Shown: positions 38,344-48,758, counted from the first letter of the stretch. The stretch: DNA of 64,000 bases from Deltaproteobacteria bacterium (GCA_016196825.1 JACPWY010000051.1:37294-101293), one strand, 5' to 3'. A program made the numbers and translations. Notes: generated by a model from the sequence alone, not told the origin.

Positions 38344-39402
38344 GTGTCCTCCCTCCAAAACATCCAGGCGTTGGCGAAAACGGCGGCCGAGATTCTGGTC
38401 GCCGAAACCCCTTTCTCAAACGAGTCGGAGAGAGTCTTCGAGGTCCGTCTCAAGGGAACTCGCGTTGCCCGCCAGTCGCTTGAATCGGTTATTAATGAAG
38501 ATTACCCCACCGACTACCTGATCCGCACCGCGGTACTTCTCGAGCAATCGGGCGATCTGTTTCTGGCGCGGACCGTCTACACGTTTGTTCTGGCAAAAAA
38601 AGATAGCCGAAGTATCCCGGCCCTGATGGGGCTTGGGGCCTGCCATTTCAAGATGGGGGACATCGAGGCTGCCCTCAAGACGTTCATTCAACTGAATGAA
38701 GCCGATCCAAGCTCTCAGGTGACTCTCTGGCTCGCGCGGTGCTGGGCTGAGCAGGGCAAAGAGATCATCGCGATCGAAACCCTACGCCGGATGGAACGTC
38801 CGGAAGAATGCGGGAAGGAATTCGCTTTCGAGCACCAGAAACTTTTGGGCAACTGTTTGACGCGAGTCGGTCGAATTTCCGAGGCGGAGACCGCCTTCTG
38901 CCTGGCCCTGCAGCTCAAACCCCAGAACGATGTGGTTCGAGTGAATCTTGGGATGCTGGAGCTCAAACGCAGGAATTTGAATGGCGCGCGAGATTCCTTT
39001 CTCGAGGCGTCACGCTGCAATTCGAAGAATGTGAAGGCAATCAACGGGCTGGGGCTTGTGGCCGTAGGGGAAGGGGATTGGGGACGCGCTGAAGCCCTCT
39101 TTCACCAGGCTCTCGACATTGACCCTCGAAACACGACGGCCATTGCGCAATTATTCTCGCTCACGCGCGAAGGGCGTCCGGCGGATCTGATTGTGGCGCG
39201 GACCGAGCGCCTTCTCGAACTTGAACCAGACAATTGCGAGGCCCGCTATTACTTGGCCGCCTGGCATTTGGAGCGCAGGCGTTGGACGGAGTGTGAGCGG
39301 CAGCTTTTGGCAATTCTTCAGAAAAAACCAGAACACGAACGGGCCAAAAAGCTTTTATCGGAAATCCGATCGAATCTCCAAAAAAGAGGGGGCGTCTTAT
39401 GA
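38344..39402 (+). CDS. TPR-repeat protein
   Basis: GTG start; repeated TPR-like units, e.g. ALFHQALDIDPRNTTAIAQL. Confidence 0.75.
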   Translation: MSSLQNIQALAKTAAEILVAETPFSNESERVFEVRLKGTRVARQSLESVINEDYPTDYLIRTAVLLEQSGDLFLARTVYTFVLAKKDSRSIPALMGLGACHFKMGDIEAALKTFIQLNEADPSSQVTLWLARCWAEQGKEIIAIETLRRMERPEECGKEFAFEHQKLLGNCLTRVGRISEAETAFCLALQLKPQNDVVRVNLGMLELKRRNLNGARDSFLEASRCNSKNVKAINGLGLVAVGEGDWGRAEALFHQALDIDPRNTTAIAQLFSLTREGRPADLIVARTERLLELEPDNCEARYYLAAWHLERRRWTECERQLLAILQKKPEHERAKKLLSEIRSNLQKRGGVL

Positions 39403-40022
39403 CTCGAGTGTCGATTGATTCTCAAAATGACTCTGTTGACGTCTCCAATGCCAAATCGGTAGGAGACGCACTGGACCAGGCCCTCACGGTCATCCCTCAG
39501 ACCCGATTTGTCAGTGAGATCGAGGTGGATGGCCATCGCATCCGCCATTATCTCTCTGAGGATGAGGTCCATCGCCTGATCGACTCTGTTCAGGAGGTGA
39601 AGATCTACACCGCGGATCGCGCTCAGTGGGCCGCTAATGGATTCGATGTTGCTCTTTCCTCACTTGAGCAGATTCAACGCACATTGATCGTTACGGCGGG
39701 TCTTTTCCGGGAGTCGCAGAGTCTAGAGGCCAATCGCCTCTTCGCCCGATGTATGGATGGGCTCGAGCGGTTTTGGGATGCAGTGACAATGACCCGAACC
39801 GCCCTCAAGCTCGAGTTCAAAATGGTCCAGGTGAATACCGCCTGGACCTTGGCGGATCTTGAGATTCAGTTCCTAGACATAATCAAGGGATTCGTTGAAC
39901 TCCAGAACGGCCAATTCTACGAGGCGCTGGCCGACAAGGTGGAGTTCGAACTCATTCCTCACCTCTCTCGTTGGTCTGAGGCCCTTTGCCGCTTGCGGAC
40001 GGCCCAGAGTCAAGATTCCTAA
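39399..40022 (+). CDS. Hypothetical protein, overlaps TPR gene by 4 nt
   Basis: 207-aa ORF coupled to the TPR gene. Confidence 0.55.
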   Translation: MTRVSIDSQNDSVDVSNAKSVGDALDQALTVIPQTRFVSEIEVDGHRIRHYLSEDEVHRLIDSVQEVKIYTADRAQWAANGFDVALSSLEQIQRTLIVTAGLFRESQSLEANRLFARCMDGLERFWDAVTMTRTALKLEFKMVQVNTAWTLADLEIQFLDIIKGFVELQNGQFYEALADKVEFELIPHLSRWSEALCRLRTAQSQDS

Positions 40023-40026
40023 TTTA

Positions 40027-41010
40027 CTATCGAATAATCTGAATCGTGCAGCCCTCTTCGGGAGTCGTGGCGAAAACGACTTCGTTCATGCTGGCGTCGT
40101 AATACCATTCTGGCGTGGTCAATTGCTGCCCATTCTTAGTGATGAGCACCTGCAGAGGATGGGTGGGCACTCCGCCCAGCTTGAATCGATTGGGGAGAGT
40201 CTTCAAGCGAATGCCAGAGAGATCGATTGAAGAGGCAAATCCGCCGCAGAGCCCACCCGTCGACCCACTCAGCCCTTGAGCTAACAGAAAATAGGGATTG
40301 TTCGTGTGGGTCGGGTCATTCTGAATATCGGTGTGGTATTCGGTAGCACAGTTGTCGCTCGTGCTGTTGTAGTTGATCGAATAGACGCGGAGAAGTTCCG
40401 TCTTGTTATTCATGATCTTCAAGAGCTCTCCGGTGTAATAGCTGGTGATGGAGCTGGCCGAGCTAGGAATATTCGACACATCGTACGAGTCGGAAAAGAA
40501 AACGAGAATCATCGGAACGCCGGCCTGCGGTTGAAAATAGTTTGTGAGCGCGACATCGGCGGCTTCGATTCCCTGAGAGAGCCCACCAGTCTTGAGATTG
40601 ATGATGTTCTGAAAGGTTGAAGCAAAAAGCCCCGTCCGGAGGGTGAGATCGCCGATGCCTTTGGTGAGCGGCGAAGCGATCTTGAGCGCGCCCTTAGCGT
40701 ATTGCATGTCGGTGCTGATGAATTCCATTCGGTATCGAGCGGTCGAAGCATCGAGGCGCTGAAAAAAGGCGGTGGCCTCGCTCACCAGATGCGAAGAGGC
40801 CCGGGCCATTGGAGAACGGTCGTCTACGACCCACAAAACGTCGAAATACGGCGGATTGAAATCCTGAGTGAAGAAATCGCTCACGGGAACGGTCGAGACC
40901 GTCACCTTGTCGGTGCAGCCAATTGCTACCAAAAGCCAAATTGTGAAGACGGCACCCAGCCGTCTGCGTGAACGCGGAAAACCCACGACCCACCTCTCCA
41001 AAGGGGTCAT
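40027..41010 (-). CDS. Lipoprotein with von Willebrand A-like fold
   Basis: Lipobox LLVAIGC; PYFDVLWVVDDRSPM resembles a degenerate MIDAS DxSxS; MILVFFSDSYD. Confidence 0.55.
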   Translation of the reverse strand: MTPLERWVVGFPRSRRRLGAVFTIWLLVAIGCTDKVTVSTVPVSDFFTQDFNPPYFDVLWVVDDRSPMARASSHLVSEATAFFQRLDASTARYRMEFISTDMQYAKGALKIASPLTKGIGDLTLRTGLFASTFQNIINLKTGGLSQGIEAADVALTNYFQPQAGVPMILVFFSDSYDVSNIPSSASSITSYYTGELLKIMNNKTELLRVYSINYNSTSDNCATEYHTDIQNDPTHTNNPYFLLAQGLSGSTGGLCGGFASSIDLSGIRLKTLPNRFKLGGVPTHPLQVLITKNGQQLTTPEWYYDASMNEVVFATTPEEGCTIQIIR

Positions 41011-41114
41011 AATGCAAGGCTACGGCCAAGGTCGGTGCTGCGGGGGTGAGCTTGAAGACCGGAGGTGTACAGACATTGAGTTTGCGACTTGTTGAACAGG
41101 GCTGACAAACTTTG

Positions 41115-42023
41115 TCACCCGGCTTTGGCTTTGGCCATAAGCTGACCAACGCGCTCATCGACCTTATAGGGATCCCACGATGGCCTCTTACGATTGTGGG
41201 CAGTGGCGATGAATCGATTGAAATAGTAACTGGCGGAGCTCTTACTGGCCATCTCATTGAGTTTTCCGAGATAGTACCAAGCAATGGGGTTTACGATTTC
41301 ACGCTGTTGCGAGAGCGCATTGAAAATCGTCCGGGCTCCGTCCCAATTTCCCGTTTCGTAAAGGCTCACACCATAGGCTAGCTGCACTCCCTCCGTCTTG
41401 GGGATGCCCGAGGGGGTGCCAAAAAATTCGAGTGCCTGTGTAGCCTTCGATTCGTGAAGCAGGGCCTCCACAAGTTGCAATCGGAGGGACCAGTTACCGG
41501 GATCAATCGCCACGAGGCTCTTTTGAGTTGTGATGTATCTCTCAATTTCTCGTTGGGCGAACTGGCATTCTGCGAGACTGAGTAGCACTGCCGTGTTCGA
41601 GTCCTCCAGACGATTCGCCGAATTGAGAAGAGTTTCCGCTTTGGCGAAATCCTTGAGCCCCAATCGAGTTCGCGCCTGCAGATAATTGGATTGACCATCA
41701 TCGGTCAGAAACTTGGCGTTGATGATGTGAAGGTGTTGGGTGACAATCTCCACACCTTCGGGCGTGAGTCGACCGCTTTGAACGGCAGCGATCAATGTGT
41801 CGCGCGCGCGAATCCTCCCTAGAAGAAGGAGCTGGTGATCTGCGAGCTTCGTCAGGATCTGGGGGTTGTAGGGATAGCGCTCGTTGAGATCCTCCCAGGC
41901 CTTCATAGAAATGACGAATTGATGTTTTTCGAAATAGTATTCGGCCGAACCGACGAGGGGATCGGAAGGGAGCGCGGCAAAGAGCCACGCTGAAAACAAA
42001 CATCCAACGAGTGTCTTGATCAA
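41115..42023 (-). CDS. Exported TPR-like protein
   Basis: Signal peptide; TPR-like helices; overlaps the upstream gene by 4 nt. Confidence 0.6.
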   Translation of the reverse strand: MIKTLVGCLFSAWLFAALPSDPLVGSAEYYFEKHQFVISMKAWEDLNERYPYNPQILTKLADHQLLLLGRIRARDTLIAAVQSGRLTPEGVEIVTQHLHIINAKFLTDDGQSNYLQARTRLGLKDFAKAETLLNSANRLEDSNTAVLLSLAECQFAQREIERYITTQKSLVAIDPGNWSLRLQLVEALLHESKATQALEFFGTPSGIPKTEGVQLAYGVSLYETGNWDGARTIFNALSQQREIVNPIAWYYLGKLNEMASKSSASYYFNRFIATAHNRKRPSWDPYKVDERVGQLMAKAKAG

Positions 42024-43450
42024 AATTTCAGACCGAATGTGGTTTGGAAACCAAACACGGTGGGCGTTGACGTGCCCCCAAGCCCTCGACCGGGTGTGAG
42101 AACCGCCATCGTTAACCCAACGTCAAAATTCTTGTAGACCGAGTACTCGGTGCCGATGTCGATCTCAAGTCCGAGGCTGCGATCCTCTCCGTCTTGAACG
42201 GCCGCCTTCTGGGCCCAGATCACCTCGACACCAGTGGACCAAGTCGGGGACCAATCCATGCGAAGTCCGGGTCTCAGGTAGTAGACCCCCGAGAAGCTAC
42301 CGGTGTTTCCATAAGCGAACATCGAGCCAGAGTTGGCTGTGTCACCGTTGTAGGGTCCGAGGAGCTCACGCCCAAGCAGAATTCCAGCCCGACGATTGCG
42401 GTGCATGATCGCAAAGCCGGTCATGGCCCCATTTGACATATCGCTGTCGCCGCTCGCATACAGGAATTCGAGAAAGGTCTTCAGCCGGTGGTATTCATAC
42501 GACGCACTGAAGAGGAAACCCCACGCATTCAGATCGAGAGTATTTGTGCTGACGGGATAAGTGGTGGCGCTCCCAGAAAGCCAAGTGACCTCGCCGCCGA
42601 AGGTGAAATGGCCGGTGCTCTTCTTGGCGTAGATATCCAAAATGGTGTCGGAGAGGGGCGCCGCGAGGCCGCTCGACGACAGCGGAAAGGCGCGGGTCGG
42701 TGAATAAGGAGCCTGCCCGAATCCGTATGGACTGGCGTAGGGATTGGACGAGCCGGGGCCCGTGGCCGTTCCATTAGTGGCTCCGCCCAGAGCGCCGGCC
42801 TGCGAAATCGATCGATTCTGTTTCTCGTAAAGGCCGCCAAACTCCATATCCAGCTCGGGGTTTTCGTACTTGATCGAGACCGTGTAATGGTCGGCGTCGT
42901 CGTCGCTCGCCATGAGCGAACCCTTGCGGGGCTTGGAATAGGCCAAAGTGCTCACGAGGTGGCCGAAGTGAAGACGGTACTCGATCCGATCAATAGTCGA
43001 TTGCCAATCGTCCCACATCCCGTTGCCGGCATCCCAGACGAGCCCGTAACCCCATGCCACTGGCACTCTCCCCAATCGGAACACGCCGAAGTCGGAGGTC
43101 CATTCCATCCAAGCTCGACTTAAGGTCATGAATTTCGCGTTGGGATCGCCATACACCCAACCGCCTTGGCCGTTGCCACCCGAGAAGGTGCGGTTCGGGA
43201 GATAGTACGGCGAGTCGACGAGCGACCACTGCGACTTCACAGCAAAATGGTCATCGATGACGAGCGACGGATAGATGAGCGCTCGGCCATCCAGATAGGT
43301 CTTAGTGGAGCTCACGGTCGGCTCGTTCAAATTGCCATTTTGAAGATAGTTGGCTCGCGAGCGAAACATTCCAGAAAAGTTCGCCGTGACACCCAGAAGC
43401 TGTGGCGCAACGAGGAAAAAACCGAGGGCGACCAAGAAGGATCGAAGCAT
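42020..43450 (-). CDS. Predicted outer-membrane beta-barrel protein
   Basis: Signal peptide, alternating aromatic/polar strands, C-terminal FGFQTTFGLKF ending in F. Confidence 0.55.
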   Translation of the reverse strand: MLRSFLVALGFFLVAPQLLGVTANFSGMFRSRANYLQNGNLNEPTVSSTKTYLDGRALIYPSLVIDDHFAVKSQWSLVDSPYYLPNRTFSGGNGQGGWVYGDPNAKFMTLSRAWMEWTSDFGVFRLGRVPVAWGYGLVWDAGNGMWDDWQSTIDRIEYRLHFGHLVSTLAYSKPRKGSLMASDDDADHYTVSIKYENPELDMEFGGLYEKQNRSISQAGALGGATNGTATGPGSSNPYASPYGFGQAPYSPTRAFPLSSSGLAAPLSDTILDIYAKKSTGHFTFGGEVTWLSGSATTYPVSTNTLDLNAWGFLFSASYEYHRLKTFLEFLYASGDSDMSNGAMTGFAIMHRNRRAGILLGRELLGPYNGDTANSGSMFAYGNTGSFSGVYYLRPGLRMDWSPTWSTGVEVIWAQKAAVQDGEDRSLGLEIDIGTEYSVYKNFDVGLTMAVLTPGRGLGGTSTPTVFGFQTTFGLKF

Positions 43451-43527
43451 AAGTGTTAATGCCTACGGTACGTCAAAGAGCCGACTAAGTTAAGGAAAAA
43501 AATCGAAGGGTTACGAGGGGGAACGGG

Positions 43528-43791
43528 CTATTTCCGCTTCAGCTCTTCTTCGTAGTATTTGCGATAGAGAGTCTCCCACTGGCTGCTGTGCTCAGGGGGG
43601 GCGTTCTTTTGGGAAAGTATTCGCTTACGCGCCGTTTCAGCAACTGAGTCGAGCATTTTGAAATGATCCCCGAAGGCCTTGCGCCCCTCGCGGGTGGCGC
43701 GCTCCTTATCGGAGAATGTGGCGAGCCCTTCACGCTGCAGGCCATTGAGGATCAAGTGGAGAATGTGCGAAACGCGTTCATCGGAAAGCAT
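43528..43791 (-). CDS. DUF507-like protein
   Basis: MLSDERVSHILHLILNGLQREGLATFSDKERATREGRKAF. Confidence 0.7.
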   Translation of the reverse strand: MLSDERVSHILHLILNGLQREGLATFSDKERATREGRKAFGDHFKMLDSVAETARKRILSQKNAPPEHSSQWETLYRKYYEEELKRK

Positions 43792-44108
43792 TAGATGATG
43801 ATCCCTTTGTCCTTGATCAGTTGCTTCTTAATCATTTGAAACATCTTTTCCTTATCGAAGGAGGCACCCATCTTTGCGGCGTATTGTTGCATGAGTTTTT
43901 CAACTTCGCGGTTCAGATCATCTTCCGCGCGGAGATTGCTCATGAAAATCTCGACCATTCTCTTAAGAATATCGGCCTCTCCGACGCGTAAAGTAATGAG
44001 TTGATTTGATCTCAACGTCAGCAGTAGCTTTTGACACAGGTGCTTTACCTGGGGCTCTTGCAGGCGCATAGTGACCGGAAGCCTAATTCCGAATTCAGGC
44101 ATTTTCAA
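43791..44108 (-). CDS. DUF507-like protein (tandem paralogue)
   Basis: MRLQEPQVKHLCQKLLLTLRSNQLITLRVGEADILKRMVEIFMSNLRAEDDLNREVEKLM. Confidence 0.65.
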   Translation of the reverse strand: MKMPEFGIRLPVTMRLQEPQVKHLCQKLLLTLRSNQLITLRVGEADILKRMVEIFMSNLRAEDDLNREVEKLMQQYAAKMGASFDKEKMFQMIKKQLIKDKGIII

Positions 44109-46255
44109 TGAACATCGATAGGCGTCGACTCGTGATCCTGGTGGCCATTTCGTTTATCGGTACCGCGCTGATGAGCGTTGTATTGATGTTTTCATATGGC
44201 GTTTGGGTCTCTCAGCAGATCAATGCACAGTTCGACCAGCTTCGGGGTAAACGCCCATCCCGGATCTATGCAGCCTGGCCGGGCTGGACGATCGGCACTC
44301 AGTTTCGGTTGAGCGAACTGGAGCGGCTCCTCACAGACTATGGCTACCAGGCGGGAGCGGGTGAGGAAATCTGCTCGTCGTGCTTCCACCTGACGGGGAC
44401 GGAGCTCACGGTTCACCGGGCGGAATCGACCATTCCTGGGGCGGCCCTCGGAGAGGAAACCTTCAAGATCCAGCTCGACGTGAGCGGGCCCTTGGCGACA
44501 GTCCAACTGATTACCGATCGCACCGGCGGAGAGGTGGTTCGCGTGGATCACCGCCCATTGCGTGTGGGTGTATTTAGCGCCGGTCGTTTGCGAACCCAAG
44601 ACTTTGTTCCGATGGCCGAGATTCCGGTCTATCTGCGGCTCGCCGTGATGGGGATTGAAGACGCCAGTTTTCTTGAGCACTCGGGCGTGAGCATGAAGGC
44701 AATTCTGCGGGCCCTGTGGCGGGATCTCACCGCTCGGCGATTCGCGCAGGGAGGGAGCACGATCACACAACAGCTGATGAAGAATCTCTTTTTTTCCCAC
44801 GAGAAGGTCATGACGCGCAAATTCAAGGAGGCCTTCTATGCCCTCCTCGCCGAATACGGTCATTCTAAGGAGGAGATTCTTGAGGCGTATCTGAACGAGG
44901 TCTATCTCGGGCAATGGAGCAGTCATGAGATTCATGGGGTGAACGAAGGGGCGCGCTACTATTTCAATACGCGGGCGGCCGATCTTTCCTTGGCCCAAAG
45001 TGCGGTTCTCGCGGCCCTCATCCAGGCTCCCAATTTTCACGATCCCAAGAGAAACCCCGAGCGATTGAAAAGCCGAAGGGATCTCGTGCTCAAGCGAATG
45101 TTTGAGTCGAATTTTATCGTCGAGGAAGAGTACCGGATGGCTGTCCTGGAGCCGCTAATCGTTTCCAATACGGACGCGGTGATTGAGGGGATCGATTACT
45201 ATCTCGAGCTTGCGCTTTCGGAGATGCCCGAGAGTCTGCGAGGTCGTCTGGACACTGGAGCGCTCACACTTCTTCTTCCAATTAACCCCCGTCTCCAACA
45301 GGAGGCCGCCGTTGCGATTCGTATCCATCTCAAAGAGCTTGAGGATCGCATCGCGAAGATGCGCAAGAAGAATCCGCCGCACGTCTCGCTCGAGGGGGCG
45401 CTGATTGCCGTGAGTGTGCCGAATTGCGAGGTTCTCGCGACTCAAGGCGGGCGAGGTTATCGGCTGAGCCCGTTCAATCGTATCCTTCAAGGCCGGCGAC
45501 AGCTGGGGTCGCTCGCCAAGCCGTTTGTTTTTTTGGCGAGTTTGTTGTCCTCCGATCCGATCAAGCCCGACACGATGCTCTCCGATAGCCCGTTCGAGTG
45601 GGAATACGATCGGCAGATCTGGAAGCCTAAAAACTATGAGAACGAATTTCTGGGCGATGTCACGGCCCGAGAGGTCCTCGAAAAATCTCTGAACGTCCCC
45701 ACCGCTCGCCTGGCGCAGATGGTGGGGGTGCCCGCTATCGTCGATACGATGAAAAAGGCGGGTGTCACATCAGATTTCATGCCCGTCCCGTCCATCGCGT
45801 TGGGGAGTGAAGAACTTTCGCCCTACGAACTGGCCGAAGCCTATCTCACGATAGCGCGCCAAGGAAAATCATGCCGGATGTCATCGGTGCTAAAGGCCTA
45901 TGATGAAAATGGAAACGAACTCTACAACCGCGAACTCATGGAGAAGGAGGTCTTTCCGAAAGATTCCACCAGCACGCTCATCGATATGATGCACGGAGTG
46001 CTCACTCATGGCACCGCCAAGTACGGCGCCGCACCCCTGGGAGAAGAGCTCAATTACTTCGCCGGCAAAACCGGCACTACTAGTGAATACCGCGACGCCT
46101 GGTTCATTGGATTCTCGCCCGACCTTCTCGTTCTCGTCTGGGTCGGCTACGATGAGCGAGAGCTGGTCGGCCTCACGGGCGCTTCGGCCGCGCTCCCCAT
46201 CTGGACGTCGTTCCTGAAGGCCGCCAAGCCGTATTATCTGCCTCGCGGCTATTAG
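44108..46255 (+). CDS. Class A penicillin-binding protein (PBP1-type)
   Basis: GT51 EDASFLEHSGVSMKAILRALWRDLTARRFAQGGSTITQQLMKNLF; transpeptidase SLAKPFVF, SLN, GKTGTT. Confidence 0.93.
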   Translation: MNIDRRRLVILVAISFIGTALMSVVLMFSYGVWVSQQINAQFDQLRGKRPSRIYAAWPGWTIGTQFRLSELERLLTDYGYQAGAGEEICSSCFHLTGTELTVHRAESTIPGAALGEETFKIQLDVSGPLATVQLITDRTGGEVVRVDHRPLRVGVFSAGRLRTQDFVPMAEIPVYLRLAVMGIEDASFLEHSGVSMKAILRALWRDLTARRFAQGGSTITQQLMKNLFFSHEKVMTRKFKEAFYALLAEYGHSKEEILEAYLNEVYLGQWSSHEIHGVNEGARYYFNTRAADLSLAQSAVLAALIQAPNFHDPKRNPERLKSRRDLVLKRMFESNFIVEEEYRMAVLEPLIVSNTDAVIEGIDYYLELALSEMPESLRGRLDTGALTLLLPINPRLQQEAAVAIRIHLKELEDRIAKMRKKNPPHVSLEGALIAVSVPNCEVLATQGGRGYRLSPFNRILQGRRQLGSLAKPFVFLASLLSSDPIKPDTMLSDSPFEWEYDRQIWKPKNYENEFLGDVTAREVLEKSLNVPTARLAQMVGVPAIVDTMKKAGVTSDFMPVPSIALGSEELSPYELAEAYLTIARQGKSCRMSSVLKAYDENGNELYNRELMEKEVFPKDSTSTLIDMMHGVLTHGTAKYGAAPLGEELNYFAGKTGTTSEYRDAWFIGFSPDLLVLVWVGYDERELVGLTGASAALPIWTSFLKAAKPYYLPRGY

Positions 46256-46265
46256 GCGCCGGCGA

Positions 46266-46625
46266 TCACATGCAACCACCGGCCGCCAACGTGCAGGGGG
46301 TGCCGTCGGCACGGGTCCCCGTACAAGACCACGCTAGAGTGGCCAGATCCTGTACCTTTGCGCAGCTTCCACCCATTCCTGGCATGGTGGGAGGTGGCGC
46401 CGTCGGGGCTTTGCAACCGTTTGAAATACCGTAGGTTTCCGCACAACCGTCGTCACTATGGCACATTGTATCATGCGTCATACTCCAGGCAGCGGAGTAC
46501 GAACTTTGATCGCAAGTGGTGCCCCCGCTGCATGCACCGCCACAATTGGGAGGGGGCATTTCGCCCCAGGCGAGGTTCGGGGCTAAATAGAAAAAAATAC
46601 TCATCACAAAAAGGATTCTCCGCAT
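46266..46625 (-). CDS. Small Cys-rich exported protein
   Basis: MRRILFVMSIFFYLAPNLAWGEMPPPNCGGACSGGTTC signal plus cysteines; in-frame within track ORF 46266..46727. Confidence 0.45.
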   Translation of the reverse strand: MRRILFVMSIFFYLAPNLAWGEMPPPNCGGACSGGTTCDQSSYSAAWSMTHDTMCHSDDGCAETYGISNGCKAPTAPPPTMPGMGGSCAKVQDLATLAWSCTGTRADGTPCTLAAGGCM

Positions 46626-46838
46626 ACGTCCTCCAAACAGGGCAGGCCGCCCCACCGCGATTCTCACCAGAATAGCCGACAACTTTGCTGGAATTGTGCC
46701 GCTTTTGCGGCCGTGTGTGATTACCAATGTGAATGGCCTGCTTTGTCACTTGCCTGGCGTACAACGGCCGTCGAACAAAAGGCGCGGCTTTACTTTGCAT
46801 AGTCATTTACCACATATAGAGGCCTGAGGAGGTTCCCG

Positions 46839-47477
46839 ATGTTTCACCTTTATGGAGCTAAGGCGCCTTGGCCGTTTTTGCAGGGTTTGATTCGCGACAA
46901 TCGCCCCGTCTCTTTTTTCGAAGAAACGGGATTGCCCTACGAGCGCATCTCCCTTGATCCCATGAAAGGGGAGAACCGCAGTGACGAGTACACCAAGCTC
47001 AATCGGTTTCAGAAGGTTCCGACGCTCGAGCACGATGGCTTTGTGCTGACTCAAAGCGCGGCCATTCTCCATTACCTAGCCTCCTCGACAGGGAAGCTTT
47101 ACCCCACCGAAGCCAAGGAACAGGCGAAGCATCTGGAGTGGATGTTTTTTGCAATGACCGATGTCGAACCCCACTCGGTTCAGATTGCCGCTCTTATTCC
47201 GATGACCGATGAGGCTGATCTTGAGCATGCGAAATGGATGGTCAAACGCGCGGAGAAGATCATAAGCCGAGCGCTCAATTATCTCGAGGTCGAGCTGGCG
47301 GGGAAACAATTCCTGATGGGTGACACCTTCTACGCCGCTGATATTTTACTTGGCTGCTGCCTCTATCCGATCCGCGCACACCAGCTCGTCGCGGAGAGGC
47401 CCAACATTCGCACCCTCCTCGGACGCTACGTGGATCGCCCCGCATTTCAGAGGATGTTGAAGATTAACGGCACGTGA
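46839..47477 (+). CDS. Glutathione S-transferase family protein
   Basis: KVPTLEHDGFVLTQSAAILHYLAS (GST N-terminal domain). Confidence 0.85.
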   Translation: MFHLYGAKAPWPFLQGLIRDNRPVSFFEETGLPYERISLDPMKGENRSDEYTKLNRFQKVPTLEHDGFVLTQSAAILHYLASSTGKLYPTEAKEQAKHLEWMFFAMTDVEPHSVQIAALIPMTDEADLEHAKWMVKRAEKIISRALNYLEVELAGKQFLMGDTFYAADILLGCCLYPIRAHQLVAERPNIRTLLGRYVDRPAFQRMLKINGT

Positions 47478-47687
47478 GACGCACTCCCCGATCAATTTTT
47501 CGTTGCCGATCTCTTTCTTCGCCAGTTGGCGGAGAAGTTTGTCAGAGGTGAGAAACGTGTCGGCCAATTGAGCACGCCCCAACCAATTGTGAGGGCCTCA
47601 ACACAATCCACATTTTTACACTGACTAATGAGCTTTAGTTTTTGACGTAACAGGTCGATCCCCCTACGGAGATTCCCGGAGGTACCA

Positions 47688-48662
47688 ATGTTGAAAATCA
47701 GCCTGGCGCCCTTGTTCGTGTGTGCGTTCGCTTTGAGCGCAGAGGGTCCCCCAAAGAAAAATGACGGCGCCCACGCCGAGACAACAAAAACAGAGAAGGC
47801 TGAGGAGGGGCGCGACTCCCGTTTGCGACGATGCCTTCGCGCTCGGAGCATAGGCTCCCAGTATCCATCAGACCTCGAAAAACTCGGTACGCACCTTGTG
47901 GAAGGCTACGACCTCAAACTCAAGGAGAACGATCCTCCACAATACTGGTTGATCAATCCGCAGGGATTTTTCAAACTGGCCCCGCCCTACCCCAAACAAC
48001 GTCCCGTGCGCCTGAGTATTCAGTTTGGAACCAAGGTGCTCGAGCGAGTCTTATACACTGACCCGAACGGACACGACCGACTGAAAACACTTAGCGAAAT
48101 GGAAAAAGCGCCGAATGTAAAGATCGAGGCCCTGCCAAAAGGGTTGCAAGAGGCGGAAGCGGTGTTCCGCCCTCTTGTGGAGGCCCAATTCCAGTCGGAG
48201 TATCAGCGCACAGCGGACTCGATTCGGAAATCGATTCTGTGCACCGAACGAAGGCAAGTTCTCGACGTCAAAAGAAGGATGCACCGCCTCCTGAAGATTG
48301 ACGATGGTAATAAGTGGAATTGGGATTGCGACTCGTTGTTGGAGGGAAAGAGCGAGTATGGAAAAACGAAATTCCCCTCTCTCGACGCCAAAGGAACCGC
48401 TCGCCTCAAGGACCTCCAAAACGAGCTTAGAGAGCTACTGAAAGTTGAATTGAATGAGGAGGAGATGAAATTCTACAACAAAAGAGCCACTCTGGTTCGC
48501 TCGGCCTATTCAAAGAGCCATGCAAAAAACCTCTTGAATCCACACGAGGCCTGCCGCGAATTCTTATCGGAACACACCAACAAGATGCTCGATGCTTTCT
48601 GGAATCGATTCACTCCTGAAGAGCAGATCGCCATTGATCCCGATGGAAAACTACCAGAGTGA
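47688..48662 (+). CDS. Exported protein of unknown function
   Basis: Signal peptide MLKISLAPLFVCAFALSAEG; RBS GGAGGT. Confidence 0.5.
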   Translation: MLKISLAPLFVCAFALSAEGPPKKNDGAHAETTKTEKAEEGRDSRLRRCLRARSIGSQYPSDLEKLGTHLVEGYDLKLKENDPPQYWLINPQGFFKLAPPYPKQRPVRLSIQFGTKVLERVLYTDPNGHDRLKTLSEMEKAPNVKIEALPKGLQEAEAVFRPLVEAQFQSEYQRTADSIRKSILCTERRQVLDVKRRMHRLLKIDDGNKWNWDCDSLLEGKSEYGKTKFPSLDAKGTARLKDLQNELRELLKVELNEEEMKFYNKRATLVRSAYSKSHAKNLLNPHEACREFLSEHTNKMLDAFWNRFTPEEQIAIDPDGKLPE

Positions 48663-48758
48663 TCGGACCGCTACCCCGCCCTGGCCGAAATTCAGTTTCC
48701 GCGAGCTGGGCTGCCTGGTTTTGTCTTAAGACATATTGATTGTTAGACTCGCATCACT

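Noticed and set aside
42034-42047. Palindrome TGGTTTGGAAACCA resembling the dyad half-sites
   Set aside because: Inside the coding sequence for the barrel C-terminus, with different spacing; likely coincidental.
44192-45040. 282-aa minus-strand ORF antisense to the class A PBP
   Set aside because: Shadow ORF of the GT51 domain; no motif support.
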